Shown here piece after piece: positions 43,217 to 51,173 of a DNA stretch of 64,000 nucleotides; position 1 is the stretch's first letter; each line of letters begins with the position of its first letter. The translations under genes were made by a program, and so were the position numbers. A model generated the notes under the pieces. The model saw nothing but the letters and a program-made list of their open reading frames with translations, was not told where the DNA came from and ran no database searches. This DNA is from an uncultured Collinsella sp. (GTDB lineage: Bacteria > Actinomycetota > Coriobacteriia > Coriobacteriales > Coriobacteriaceae): contig CABSNU010000002.1 of the NCBI GenBank assembly GCA_902479135.1, forward strand, positions 1 to 64,000. Direction: 5' to 3'.

Positions 43217-43318
43217 ATGCCCGCTGTTTGCATTGGAGACATCCTCGGCAGACCATTAGCAAGAACCCAAGAAGGTCCTTAGGAGCTCGATTAATCCATT
43301 CGGATTCCTGAGGCACAA

Positions 43319-43351
43319 ACGACCCCGATTCCACAATGGAATCGGGGTCGT
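43319..43351 (+). terminator. Intrinsic terminator of the beta-glucoside operon
   Basis: ACGACCCCGATTCCA pairs with TGGAATCGGGGTCGT, followed by CGTTTCT, about 100 nt after the permease stop. Confidence 0.8.
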
Positions 43352-43408
43352 CGTTTCTAAAGCCGTCGATAGACAATCGGTGTTTACCTTAGCTCCCTAT
43401 CCAAGTTA

Positions 43409-43438
43409 ATTATCCACGCTCGTTCTCCGGTCGGGAGA
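43409..43438. repeat. Second copy of the ATTATCCACGCTC block
   Basis: ATTATCCACGCTCGTTCTCC and then a CGGGAGA end match 39358-39387 with only a few changes. TTCTCC/GGGAGA can pair into a small hairpin followed by T6. Confidence 0.65.
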
Positions 43439-43508
43439 TTTTTTCTCTCGCGCGTCCAGAAATCAACGCTCGAGCAGGACATCCAGGTCCGTACCCGCCC
43501 TTGTCTCG

Positions 43509-43633
43509 ATCTGTAACGGCAAGAGGCCTATTCCGCTTCTACATGTTACAGATCAAGATATTCCTAAAACACCCTAAGTTTCATCTCAATCTGTAACAGT
43601 TAGATGCCAAATATCGGTCTTGGTGTTACAGAT
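43509..43633. repeat. Two tandem hairpins with ATCTGTAAC/GTTACAGAT arms
   Basis: Unit 1 spans 43509-43553 and unit 2 spans 43589-43633. Both are 45 nt long with identical 9-bp arms but unrelated loops, and they are offset by exactly 80 nt. The gap 43217-43750 otherwise holds only terminators and the 43409 repeat. Confidence 0.8.
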
Positions 43634-43705
43634 TTAGACAAACTGGAGGACGAGACAAACCAAAAACGGGATGGGCGCTAACCCGATGGCGCACCACCTA
43701 AATAG

Positions 43706-43742
43706 AAACGGGCCCTGTCCCACAAGGAACAAAGCCCGAAAC
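43706..43742 (-). terminator. Hairpin after tRNA-Thr(TGT)
   Basis: CGGGC pairs with GCCCG inside a longer imperfect stem, followed by TTTCTATTT on the minus strand, right after the tRNA 3' end. Its loop includes GGGACAGG. Confidence 0.6.
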
Positions 43743-43750
43743 TCTCATGG

Positions 43751-43822
43751 AGCCAGTGACAGGAATCGAACCTGCAACCCACTGATTACAAATCAGTTGC
43801 GCTACCGTTGCGCCACACTGGC
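43751..43822 (-). tRNA. tRNA-Thr (anticodon TGT)
   Basis: 72-nt cloverleaf: acceptor GCCAGTG/CACTGGC, anticodon loop TTTGTAA, T arm GCAGGTTCGATTCCTGT. It is isolated, and adjoins the HTH-HipA gene on one side and a repeat-rich region on the other. Confidence 0.96.
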
Positions 43823-43906
43823 ACACTTGGCGCTTTCGCGCGAAGCCAATTAAGAATAAAGGAATTACGGACGGGGCGCAACAGGCCCTTTGACCGACCA
43901 CATCTT

Positions 43907-43965
43907 AAAACTATTCGTTAGAACGAATAGTTTTAATTACAATGGAATTGATAAAACTATTCGTT
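43907..43965. promoter_or_regulatory. Three-half-site operator of the HTH-HipA gene
   Basis: AAAACTATTCGTT (43907-43919) and its exact complement (43922-43934) form a palindrome with a 2-nt centre. The same 13-mer recurs directly at 43953-43965. A TACAAT (43938-43943) between them may be the -10 box. The sites sit directly before the start at 43984, which suggests autoregulation by the encoded HTH domain. Confidence 0.7.
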
Positions 43966-43983
43966 CTGGCGAAGGGTTTCGCG

Positions 43984-45324
43984 ATGTTGACCACGAAGGA
44001 AGCTGCAGAGCTACTCGACATCACCCCGCGCAGGGTGCAAGAGCTCATAAAAAACGGAGCACTTGAGGCACGCAAGGCTTCTGGTGTATGGCTCATCGAC
44101 AAAGACAGCGTCAACGCACGACTCCGCTCCGTGACCAAAGCGGGGGGACGCCCCCGTCGAGGCCATGGAAAAAGCGAGATTACGTTTACCCTCATGAACC
44201 GCGCGCACGAAGTCGCCCAGCTGGTCTACAGCACATCGCGAAAAGACTTTACCCACATCGGTGCCGACATCGATTACACCCACGCCCCTATTGGAATACT
44301 TGGCCCCAATAGCCCCGTGTCGCTCGACTCTTTCCGCATTTGGTGGCGAGGTCGCGGTATCCCGCTCGCGCGCATTGGACTTGCATCCCTGTTGGCAGAA
44401 GCAGCAGTCGATGTTCCCGACGAACTCATCCAGCGAAATCTCGGCCTCTCCCTATCCGACCAGTATTGGATTAGACCCCAAGATTCCGGTCTCGCGTGGG
44501 AGGATATTAACTTCTTCAATAATGTTTTTGACGACGTCTCTCTGTCCATCGCACCCTTCGTCCCAGAGGGCAAAGCAGCCGCTGCAAAGCCCGATAACAC
44601 CTCGGACGGCAATCTTCAAAAGTACTGGACGTGCGAGGACGGGCGTCGAATTCTGCATAAGGTAGGAGCGCACCTGAACCAGGAACCTTATAACGAGCTG
44701 GTGGCGACCGCGCTCCACCGTCGCATCCTAAACGCCTGCGATTATGTGCCTTACTCGCTCGAGGGCACGGGCACTTCCGCCCTGAGCATATGCGATGTCT
44801 TCTTAACTGATGAAGAAGAGTATGTCCCTGCGTTCTATGTAAACCAGAACGCAAACGCAGATGAACGGCTAACCGACTACGAGCGATACGTAGCAAACTG
44901 CGAGGAGCTCGGGGTGACAGGCGTTAAGGATGCCCTTGACCGCATGATCGTATGTGACGACATCATCGCCAACTATGACCGTCATTGGCGTAACTTTGGC
45001 CTTGTGCGAAACGTCAACACGCTAACCTGCAGACCAGCCCCCATCTTCGATTCGGGCTCATCGCTCTGGTGCAACATATCTCTAGAGGAGCTTAGGGCAG
45101 GAGAGCACAGTTTTGCCAGCGCGCAGTTCCATTCAAGTCCCGCGAAACAAATGTTGCTTGTTGAGGATATGAGCTGGTTTGACGGGGGCAAACTCGAAGG
45201 TTTTGTCGACGAGGCAATCGAGATTCTGTCTAAAAACGATGCCCTAGCAGCGAGACTGCCTTATCTAAAAGAGGCGCTAACGTGGCGCCTCGAAAGAATG
45301 ATCGACATCGCTGAATGGAGTTAG
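43984..45324 (+). CDS. Fusion of excisionase-type HTH domain and HipA-like kinase domain
   Basis: The 446-aa product begins with a MerR/excisionase-like helix-turn-helix (1-45, MLTTKEAAELLDITPRRVQE). After a basic linker with GGRPRRGHGK comes a HipA-like domain: a Lys-containing strand in RILHKVGAHLNQEPYNELVATAL, the catalytic loop DIIANYDRHWRNFGL and the metal-binding APIFDSGSSLW. This unites the antitoxin-like DNA-binding part and kinase in one chain. The ATG at 43984 has GAAGGG about 8 nt upstream; an upstream in-frame ATG would place the operator inside the coding region. It is a single-gene unit next to tRNA-Thr. Function inferred only. Confidence 0.83.
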   Translation: MLTTKEAAELLDITPRRVQELIKNGALEARKASGVWLIDKDSVNARLRSVTKAGGRPRRGHGKSEITFTLMNRAHEVAQLVYSTSRKDFTHIGADIDYTHAPIGILGPNSPVSLDSFRIWWRGRGIPLARIGLASLLAEAAVDVPDELIQRNLGLSLSDQYWIRPQDSGLAWEDINFFNNVFDDVSLSIAPFVPEGKAAAAKPDNTSDGNLQKYWTCEDGRRILHKVGAHLNQEPYNELVATALHRRILNACDYVPYSLEGTGTSALSICDVFLTDEEEYVPAFYVNQNANADERLTDYERYVANCEELGVTGVKDALDRMIVCDDIIANYDRHWRNFGLVRNVNTLTCRPAPIFDSGSSLWCNISLEELRAGEHSFASAQFHSSPAKQMLLVEDMSWFDGGKLEGFVDEAIEILSKNDALAARLPYLKEALTWRLERMIDIAEWS

Positions 45325-45351
45325 CAAGGCAGCATTGCCCCGCCAACTCCC

Positions 45352-46029
45352 CTACCGTCCGCGCAGGGCCTTGAGCTTGGCCAGGGCATCGGGACTCAGG
45401 CGGCTGCCCAGAGTCATCTTGATTTGCGGAGCTTCCTCTGCCTCGTGAACGTCGTTATCGATCTGTTTGATCTCGTCCACCAGCATACGGCTCGAGATGC
45501 GCGTGACGCCCTTGCCCATGACGACAGCCTGGATCGTGCCGTCGCTCGATACCACGGAGCACGCGCGGCCTTCCTCACGTGCCTCGATGCAGAGCTTCTG
45601 CACCACGGTATCGGCCGAAACACCCGTCGGCGAAAACTCAATGCGCACGCCGCGGGCCGGTAGGTTGGGGCGCTCGCTGGAGATATTGCCCGCGCCGTCA
45701 AATACGATCACGGCCTCGTAGCGGCCCTGGGCAAACGCGGCTACGTCATTAATGAGGGCAGTGCGCGCCATATCGTGAACGTCGCTGGAATACGGATCGT
45801 CGGAATGGTCGTACACGAGCTTTTCGTAGCGCGGCGTGCAGTGGATCACGTTGTAGCCGTCGACCACCAGCAGCTCGGGCTTATTTGAGTGCACCGTCGA
45901 GACTGGGTCGGCGATAGCCTGTGCAAACGCATTGCCGCCCACGCCGTAGGTCGCGGCCGAAACAATCGGCTTGGCCGAGCCCTCGCCAAAGCGCTTGGCC
46001 TTGGACTTGGCACGGTTCTTCTTGGACAT
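45352..46029 (-). CDS. NYN-domain ribonuclease, YacP/Rae1 type
   Basis: Probable ribosome-associated endoribonuclease; the B. subtilis homologue Rae1 cleaves mRNA in the ribosomal A site. The 225-aa product has a basic N-terminal tail (SKKNRAKSKAKRF) and a NYN/PIN-like domain from about residue 50: ELLVVDGYNVIHCTP, an Asp in VIVFDGAGN and VVSSDGTIQ, plus GVTRISSRMLVDEI. It ends the operon, 3 nt after rlmB. Confidence 0.88.
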   Translation of the reverse strand: MSKKNRAKSKAKRFGEGSAKPIVSAATYGVGGNAFAQAIADPVSTVHSNKPELLVVDGYNVIHCTPRYEKLVYDHSDDPYSSDVHDMARTALINDVAAFAQGRYEAVIVFDGAGNISSERPNLPARGVRIEFSPTGVSADTVVQKLCIEAREEGRACSVVSSDGTIQAVVMGKGVTRISSRMLVDEIKQIDNDVHEAEEAPQIKMTLGSRLSPDALAKLKALRGR

Positions 46030-46032
46030 GCG

Positions 46033-46947
46033 CTACTCCTCCCCCATGAGCTCGCCGGCGTTGCGGCGCAGCCACTCAAAGCACAGTGCCGTGGTCGCCT
46101 GGGCAACATTGAGGCTCTCAGTCATGCCGCGCTGGGGAAGCTTGGTCAAAAAGTCGCATTTCTCGAGCACCAGGCGCGAGATGCCGTCGCCCTCGGAGCC
46201 CATGACGAGCGCCACGCGACCCTCGAAGGGAGCATCCCAGCAACTGCCTTCGGCGTGCTCAGAGGCACCGCCCACCCAAAAGCCGGCGGCCTTAAGGTCG
46301 TCGAGTGCACGGGCGATGTTGGGCACCTGCGCGATAGGCAGATGCATGACGGCGCCGGCTGAAGTTTTGTAGCTGCCCACGGTCACGCCGGCGGCACGCT
46401 TGTTGGCGATGATGACGCCCGCGGCGCCCACAACCTCGGCGGAGCGCACGATGGCACCGAAGTTGCCGTCGTCGGTCACGTGGTCGAGCACCACGACAAG
46501 TGCCGGGCCATCACCCGCGCGATCAAGGATATCGGCGACATCGGCATAGGGGAAGTTGCCAACCTCGAGCGCGATGCCCTGGTGGGCGCCATGGCTCGAC
46601 AGCGCATCGAGCTGCGCGCGCGGCACATACTTAATGCGGACACCCGCGGCGTTGAGGTCGTCGACCAGGCGCGACAAGGCAGCATCGCGCTCCCCGCCCT
46701 CGGCAATGAGTGCGCACTTGATGGGAAAACCGGTGCGCAGCGCCTCGGCAGCAGCACGGCGACCCTCGATGAACTCACCCTTGGGAGCCTGGACAGCGTC
46801 GCGGTTGCGATCGCGCTGCGGACGTGCGGCCTGGGCGCGATCGCGCTGGCCCTTGGGAGCGGCAGCGCGGTCGTTGCGGCGAATCGGACGCGAGCCAGAA
46901 GCAGCCTGCTTGCCTCCACGCGGTGCACGCTTGCGATTGTCGGCCAT
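46033..46947 (-). CDS. rlmB: 23S rRNA (guanosine-2'-O)-methyltransferase, TrmH/SpoU family
   Basis: The 304-aa product has a basic, Arg-rich disordered N-terminus (1-55), a substrate-binding domain and a SPOUT methyltransferase domain with VVLDHVTDDGNFGAIVRSAEVVGAAG, ALVMGSEGDGIS and LPQRGMTESLNVAQA. The start at 46947 follows GGAGGTCGCTTT. It sits downstream of cysS, separated by two structured repeats, in the order known from Firmicutes (cysS-mrnC-rlmB-yacP) but without mrnC. Confidence 0.93.
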   Translation of the reverse strand: MADNRKRAPRGGKQAASGSRPIRRNDRAAAPKGQRDRAQAARPQRDRNRDAVQAPKGEFIEGRRAAAEALRTGFPIKCALIAEGGERDAALSRLVDDLNAAGVRIKYVPRAQLDALSSHGAHQGIALEVGNFPYADVADILDRAGDGPALVVVLDHVTDDGNFGAIVRSAEVVGAAGVIIANKRAAGVTVGSYKTSAGAVMHLPIAQVPNIARALDDLKAAGFWVGGASEHAEGSCWDAPFEGRVALVMGSEGDGISRLVLEKCDFLTKLPQRGMTESLNVAQATTALCFEWLRRNAGELMGEE

Positions 46948-46988
46948 AAAGCGACCTCCTAAATACAACTATCAAACGAAACAAATAG

Positions 46989-47093
46989 ACCGACCGCCCG
47001 AGGTGCGGCAGATTGCCTTGAAAGAGGAGGGCATAGACCTTGAGGTCATGCCCGACGATTGAAAGGCAAGGTGCCGCACCTCGGGCGGTCGGT
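46989..47093. repeat. Structured intergenic repeat, GAAAGAG family (copy A)
   Basis: Perfect 22-bp outer arms (46989-47010 and 47072-47093) enclose a CCTT/AAGG stem and an inner hairpin GGGCAT/ATGCCC. The unpaired segments GATT, GAAAGAG, GACGATTGA and CAAGG match those of copy B in sequence and order. Confidence 0.8.
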
Positions 47094-47100
47094 ACGGGTT

Positions 47101-47191
47101 TTCCAAGTGCCCGAGATTACCGTGAAAGAGGAGCGACGCGCACTTGAGTACGCGAGCGACGGTTTGAACGGCAAGGTCGGGTGCTTGGGAA
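47101..47191. repeat. Structured intergenic repeat, GAAAGAG family (copy B)
   Basis: Outer arms TTCCAAGTGCCCGA and TCGGGTGCTTGGGAA enclose CCGT/ACGG and an inner hairpin with GAGCGACGCG. It lies 7 nt from copy A, between rlmB and cysS, with the cysS stop 12 nt away. Confidence 0.8.
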
Positions 47192-47202
47192 ACCCGCGGG
47201 GA

Positions 47203-48669
47203 TTAGAGAGTCTTAATACGGGTGCCGGCGGCAGTATCTTCAATCGTCAGGCCCAGGTCCTTGAGCTGATCGCGGATGGCGTCGGCCAGATCCCAGTTCT
47301 TGGCGGCGCGGGCTTCGGCGCGGGCCTCGAGAATCTTGGCAGCGGCCTCGTCCACGTCGTCACCCGTATAGGCGACCAAACCGGCGGCAACGCCCAGCAG
47401 GCCCAGCGGCAACTCGACCTTAGGCTCGGGAAGCTCGATGCCAAACGTATCGAGCAGCTCGGCCAGCGTATCGGCGGCAGCCAGGGCTGCGGCCTTGTCG
47501 GCAGCATCGCCCGCCTGCTCCAGATACTGGTTGCACTCGGTCACAAAGCCAAAGACGGCACCCATGGCACCGGCGGTGTTAAAGTCGTCATCCATGCACT
47601 CCTTAAAGGCGGCACGGGTCTCGGCGACCTTGGCGGCAAACGCCTCGGCGGCAGCCGCATCGGCATCGGCCGTCGCGTGGTTCGCAGCCCAACGCAGGTT
47701 CTCGACCGTACCGGCGATACGCGTGAGAGAGTTCTCGGCACCCTCCAGGCGCTCCCAAGAGAAGTCGAGCGGTGAGCGATAGCTCGTCTGCAGCATCAGC
47801 AAACGCAGAGCCGCGGCAGAGTGCTGCTCGAGCACCTCGGCCAGCGTAAAGAAGTTACCGAGCGACTTGGACATCTTCTCGCCGTCTACCAGCAGCATGC
47901 CCGTGTGCATCCAGGTGTTGGAGAAGCCCTGGTGCCAGGCGCAGGTGGCCTGAGCGCACTCGTTCTCGTGATGCGGGAAGGCAAGATCGGAGCCGCCGCC
48001 GTGGATGTCGATCGGAGTGCCCAGGTAGCGATGCACCATGGCGGCGCACTCGGTGTGCCAACCGGGGCGACCCTCGCCCCAGGGGCTCGGCCAGCTGGGC
48101 TCGCCGGGCTTGGCGGCCTTCCACAGGGCAAAGTCGAGCGGGTCGTTCTTGTCCTCGTTCTCCTCGATGCGCGCGCCAACCATAAGGTCATCGATGTTGC
48201 GGCCCGAAACCTGACCATAGTTGGGATCGCTGCGCACGGCAAAGTACACATCGCCGTTATCGGCTGCGTAAGCGTGGCCCTGCTCGATAAGCGTCTTGAT
48301 CATGGCGATCATGGGGCCGATCTCCTTGGTGGCGCGGGGGCGCACATCGGGATCGAGCACGTTGGCGGCGCGCATGACGCCGATAAACTTGTCGGAGAAC
48401 TCCGTCGCGACCTCGGCGGCCGTTCGGCCCTGCTCGTTGGCGCGCTTGATGATCTTGTCATCGACATCGGTGAGGTTCTGGGCGAACGTGACCTCGTAGC
48501 CGCTCGCGATGAGCCAGCGACGAATCACGTCAAAGCTGATGAACGTGCGGGCATTGCCGATGTGGATGTTGTCGTAGACCGTGGGGCCGCACACGTACAT
48601 GCGGACCTTGCCGGACTCGATGGGCTGGAACTCTTCCTTTTTATGGGTAGCGCTGTTGTAGATACGCAT
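47203..48669 (-). CDS. cysS: Cysteinyl-tRNA synthetase
   Basis: Class I synthetase charging tRNA-Cys. The 488-aa product has the nucleotide-binding signature HIGN (MYVCGPTVYDNIHIGNARTF), zinc-binding residues (C27, and C/H in WHTECAAM and FPHHENECAQ), KMSKS in DGEKMSKSLGNF, and a C-terminal helical anticodon domain. It starts 3 nt after ispF. Confidence 0.97.
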   Translation of the reverse strand: MRIYNSATHKKEEFQPIESGKVRMYVCGPTVYDNIHIGNARTFISFDVIRRWLIASGYEVTFAQNLTDVDDKIIKRANEQGRTAAEVATEFSDKFIGVMRAANVLDPDVRPRATKEIGPMIAMIKTLIEQGHAYAADNGDVYFAVRSDPNYGQVSGRNIDDLMVGARIEENEDKNDPLDFALWKAAKPGEPSWPSPWGEGRPGWHTECAAMVHRYLGTPIDIHGGGSDLAFPHHENECAQATCAWHQGFSNTWMHTGMLLVDGEKMSKSLGNFFTLAEVLEQHSAAALRLLMLQTSYRSPLDFSWERLEGAENSLTRIAGTVENLRWAANHATADADAAAAEAFAAKVAETRAAFKECMDDDFNTAGAMGAVFGFVTECNQYLEQAGDAADKAAALAAADTLAELLDTFGIELPEPKVELPLGLLGVAAGLVAYTGDDVDEAAAKILEARAEARAAKNWDLADAIRDQLKDLGLTIEDTAAGTRIKTL

Positions 48670-48672
48670 TCG

Positions 48673-49167
48673 TTACTCCTTAACGGTTTTCTGTAGCAGG
48701 CAGACGGCCCAGGCACCGATTCCCTCGCCCTGGCCTTCCCAACCGAGCTTTTCGGTCGTAGTGGCGGCGACGCCCACGTTTTCGACGTCGACGCCCAGGG
48801 CATGGGCAAGGTTGGCGCGCATGGCATCGCGGTGCGGGGTGATCTTGGGTTGCTGACAGGCAATGGTGCAATCGGCATCGACAAACTCGAAGCCCAGCTC
48901 GCGCGCGTAGTCCATCACGCGAGCGAGCAGCACCATCGAATCGGCACCCTCATAGGCGGGGTCGGTATCGGGGAATAGCTTGCCGATGTCTCCCCCGCGG
49001 CAGGCGCCCAGAATGGCGTCGGCCAAGGCGTGCGCGAGCACATCGGCATCCGAGTGGCCCAGCAGGCCGCGCTCGTAGGGAATGTCAACACCGCCGATGA
49101 TACATCGACGCCCCTCCACCAGACGGTGGACGTCGTAGCCATGGCCAATGCGCAGGTTACTGAACAT
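48673..49167 (-). CDS. ispF: 2-C-methyl-D-erythritol 2,4-cyclodiphosphate synthase
   Basis: Fifth step of the MEP isoprenoid pathway. The 164-aa product has GHGYDVHRL (metal His), LLGHSDADVLAHALADAILGA and the C-terminal ATTTEKLGWEGQGEGIGAWAVCLL. The start at 49167 (MFSNLRIGHG) follows GGAGAGGACC and overlaps ispD by 11 nt. Confidence 0.96.
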   Translation of the reverse strand: MFSNLRIGHGYDVHRLVEGRRCIIGGVDIPYERGLLGHSDADVLAHALADAILGACRGGDIGKLFPDTDPAYEGADSMVLLARVMDYARELGFEFVDADCTIACQQPKITPHRDAMRANLAHALGVDVENVGVAATTTEKLGWEGQGEGIGAWAVCLLQKTVKE

Positions 49168-49885
49168 GGGGAAGGTCCTCTCCCTCGGCCATACGGCCAA
49201 GCAGAATCGCGGTTACGGGACGAAGGTCCTCGGGCACCGTCACCTTTAGGTTGTCGCGTGGGCTCTGGACGCAGCGGACGCGCCCACCCATGCGCTCGAC
49301 CAGCGATGAATCGTCGGTACCGATAAAGCCCTCGGCGATAGCAGCGGCGTGAGCGCGCTTCATGGCGTCGACGCTAAAGATCTGCGGCGTCTGCGCGGCC
49401 CAATAGAGCTCGCGCGGCGGCGTCTCGACGATGTTGTCGCCATCGACGATCTTGAGCGTATCGATCGCGGGCTGACCGCACACGACACCGTCGAGGGCAC
49501 GGTCGCTCACGAGCACGTCGATAGCGTGGTCGATAGCCTCGGTCGTAATGAGCGGACGGGCGCCATCGTGGATGGCGACATATTCAAAGCCCGCCGGCAC
49601 CGCGTGCACGCCGGCGCGGGTGGAATCCTGGCGGGTCTCGCCGGCATCGGCAAAGCTGATGGGCGTGCTATACGAATACGGGCTGATGGCCAGGCGGCGC
49701 ATCTCGGCACGACGCTCGGCAGGGCAAACCACGACGATGTGGCCGACCTTATTGCTACGGTCAAATGCGCGGATGGACCAGCTCATAAGCGGACGGCCCG
49801 CTGCATTGACGAGCTGCTTACCACCGGGGTTACCAAAGCGCTGGCCGCTGCCACCGGCAACGACCACGGCGCATACGGGCGCCAT
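49157..49885 (-). CDS. ispD: 2-C-methyl-D-erythritol 4-phosphate cytidylyltransferase
   Basis: Third step of the MEP pathway, forming CDP-methylerythritol. The 242-aa product has the nucleotidyltransferase signature VVVAGGSGQRFGNPGGKQ, EYVAIHDGARPL and the C-terminal NLKVTVPEDL. It overlaps ispF at its 3' end and disA by one nucleotide at its 5' end, so the operon is tightly coupled. Confidence 0.95.
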   Translation of the reverse strand: MAPVCAVVVAGGSGQRFGNPGGKQLVNAAGRPLMSWSIRAFDRSNKVGHIVVVCPAERRAEMRRLAISPYSYSTPISFADAGETRQDSTRAGVHAVPAGFEYVAIHDGARPLITTEAIDHAIDVLVSDRALDGVVCGQPAIDTLKIVDGDNIVETPPRELYWAAQTPQIFSVDAMKRAHAAAIAEGFIGTDDSSLVERMGGRVRCVQSPRDNLKVTVPEDLRPVTAILLGRMAEGEDLPHVQ

Positions 49886-50952
49886 TATGCGTTCCCCTGT
49901 TTGGTGCCCTTCATGCGGTACAGGGAGTCCGCAAGAATGGCAGGGTTGTTGACGCCAAAGTCGCCCAGGCGCTCCGGATCTTCGCTGATGTCGTCCATGA
50001 GCTCCTGCAGCGATCCATACTCGTCGACGATTTTCTCGGCCACGCCGTCGCGCACGACGGACACGCGCGAAAGCGTGCGCAGGCCCAGCGGTGTCATGAC
50101 GGAGTCCTCGTCCAGGTCGTCGTAACCCAGAACCGCCGCCACATGCTGAGGGTCGGACAGGTCCTTGGGCGTCATACGGGCAAGCTCTGCGCGGATCTTC
50201 TCGGCGTTTGCCTCGGAGGAATCACTCGCGTAGTCGCGAATCATCAGGTCATACTCGGTATCCATGCTGGAGCCCGCGAGCTGCTCGAGCTGCATCTGCA
50301 CGAGCTTGCCCTGGTTGCCCAGCTTGACGATGCAGTCCTTAAGCTCGGTCTTTGCCTGCTGCATGATCTCGAAGCTCGAGAAAATACCGGTAATGTCGGC
50401 GAGCGTAACGTAGTCGTCGAGCTCGAGGGCCGTCAGGCGCAGCAAGGAGCGATCGAGCGACTGACGGGTGGTCTGGAGCGTGGCTACGAGCTGATTGACC
50501 GAGCTCATGATGGTGGTGACGGGCTGGATCTCGTAGCTCTTGCCGTGGACGTACACGTTAACGACGGCACGACGGGCCGAGACCGAGATCACGATGGCAT
50601 CGGTGAGCACCGACATGCGAGCGGCGGTGCGGTGACGCATGCCCGTCTCGCTCGTGGCAAGCGAGGGATCGGGATTGAGGTGGAAGTTGGCGCGCAGAAT
50701 CTGGGTGAGGTCACCGTCGATGACGATGGCACCGTCCATCTTGGAGAGCTCGAACAGACGGTTCGAGGTGAACGAAATGTTGAGCGGGAAGCCGTCGTTA
50801 CCGGCAGCGAGCACGTTTTCGGTGTCGCCGACGCAGATAAGGGCGCCCAGGTGACCGGCGATGATCATGTCGAGGGCGGTGCGGATCGGCTGACCAGGTG
50901 CCGTCAGGCGGATAGCCTGTTCCATACGCTTTTGCAGCTCGTTCTTATCCAA
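49885..50952 (-). CDS. disA: Diadenylate cyclase DisA
   Basis: Synthesises cyclic di-AMP and scans DNA for branched structures. The 355-aa product has the DAC domain motifs DGA (KMDGAIVIDGD) and RHRTA (TGMRHRTAARMS), a central helical region and a C-terminal HhH DNA-binding domain (LGLRTLSRVSVVRDGVAEKIVDEYGSLQEL). It is the first gene of disA-ispD-ispF-cysS. MscS at 30849 and c-di-AMP both concern osmotic control, but no direct link is visible. Confidence 0.95.
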   Translation of the reverse strand: MDKNELQKRMEQAIRLTAPGQPIRTALDMIIAGHLGALICVGDTENVLAAGNDGFPLNISFTSNRLFELSKMDGAIVIDGDLTQILRANFHLNPDPSLATSETGMRHRTAARMSVLTDAIVISVSARRAVVNVYVHGKSYEIQPVTTIMSSVNQLVATLQTTRQSLDRSLLRLTALELDDYVTLADITGIFSSFEIMQQAKTELKDCIVKLGNQGKLVQMQLEQLAGSSMDTEYDLMIRDYASDSSEANAEKIRAELARMTPKDLSDPQHVAAVLGYDDLDEDSVMTPLGLRTLSRVSVVRDGVAEKIVDEYGSLQELMDDISEDPERLGDFGVNNPAILADSLYRMKGTKQGNA

Positions 50953-51060
50953 GGCATCGCTCCCATCGTATACGCTCCATAAACGCTAAATAGTTTCTCA
51001 CGGTTTGTCCCCGCAGCGCTTGCGAAATCCGATGCTTACAGAATGAGCGAACACCGCTTA

Positions 51061-51094
51061 GGTAGCTCATTTGAGACGGGGTTCTTTTGACTGC
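51061..51094. repeat. Half copy of the GGTAGCTA family repeat
   Basis: GGTAGCTCATTTGAGACGGG followed by GTTCTTTTGACTGC matches one arm of the perfect palindrome at 61790-61824 with a few changes. The partner arm is absent. Confidence 0.6.
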
Positions 51095-51173
51095 TCGTGT
51101 GGTAGCATCGGGTCTCATATAAATGAGGGAGTAGTCGCGTAATCGGGCTCGCCCGCAGAGAGGGAGCCAGACT

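Noticed and set aside
51100..51173. Possible yybP-ykoY manganese riboswitch before mntP
   Set aside because: GGGAGTAG and a following stem recall the aptamer, and mntP is a typical target, but the leader is only about 50 nt from there to the start codon and lacks the second metal-binding loop region and any terminator.
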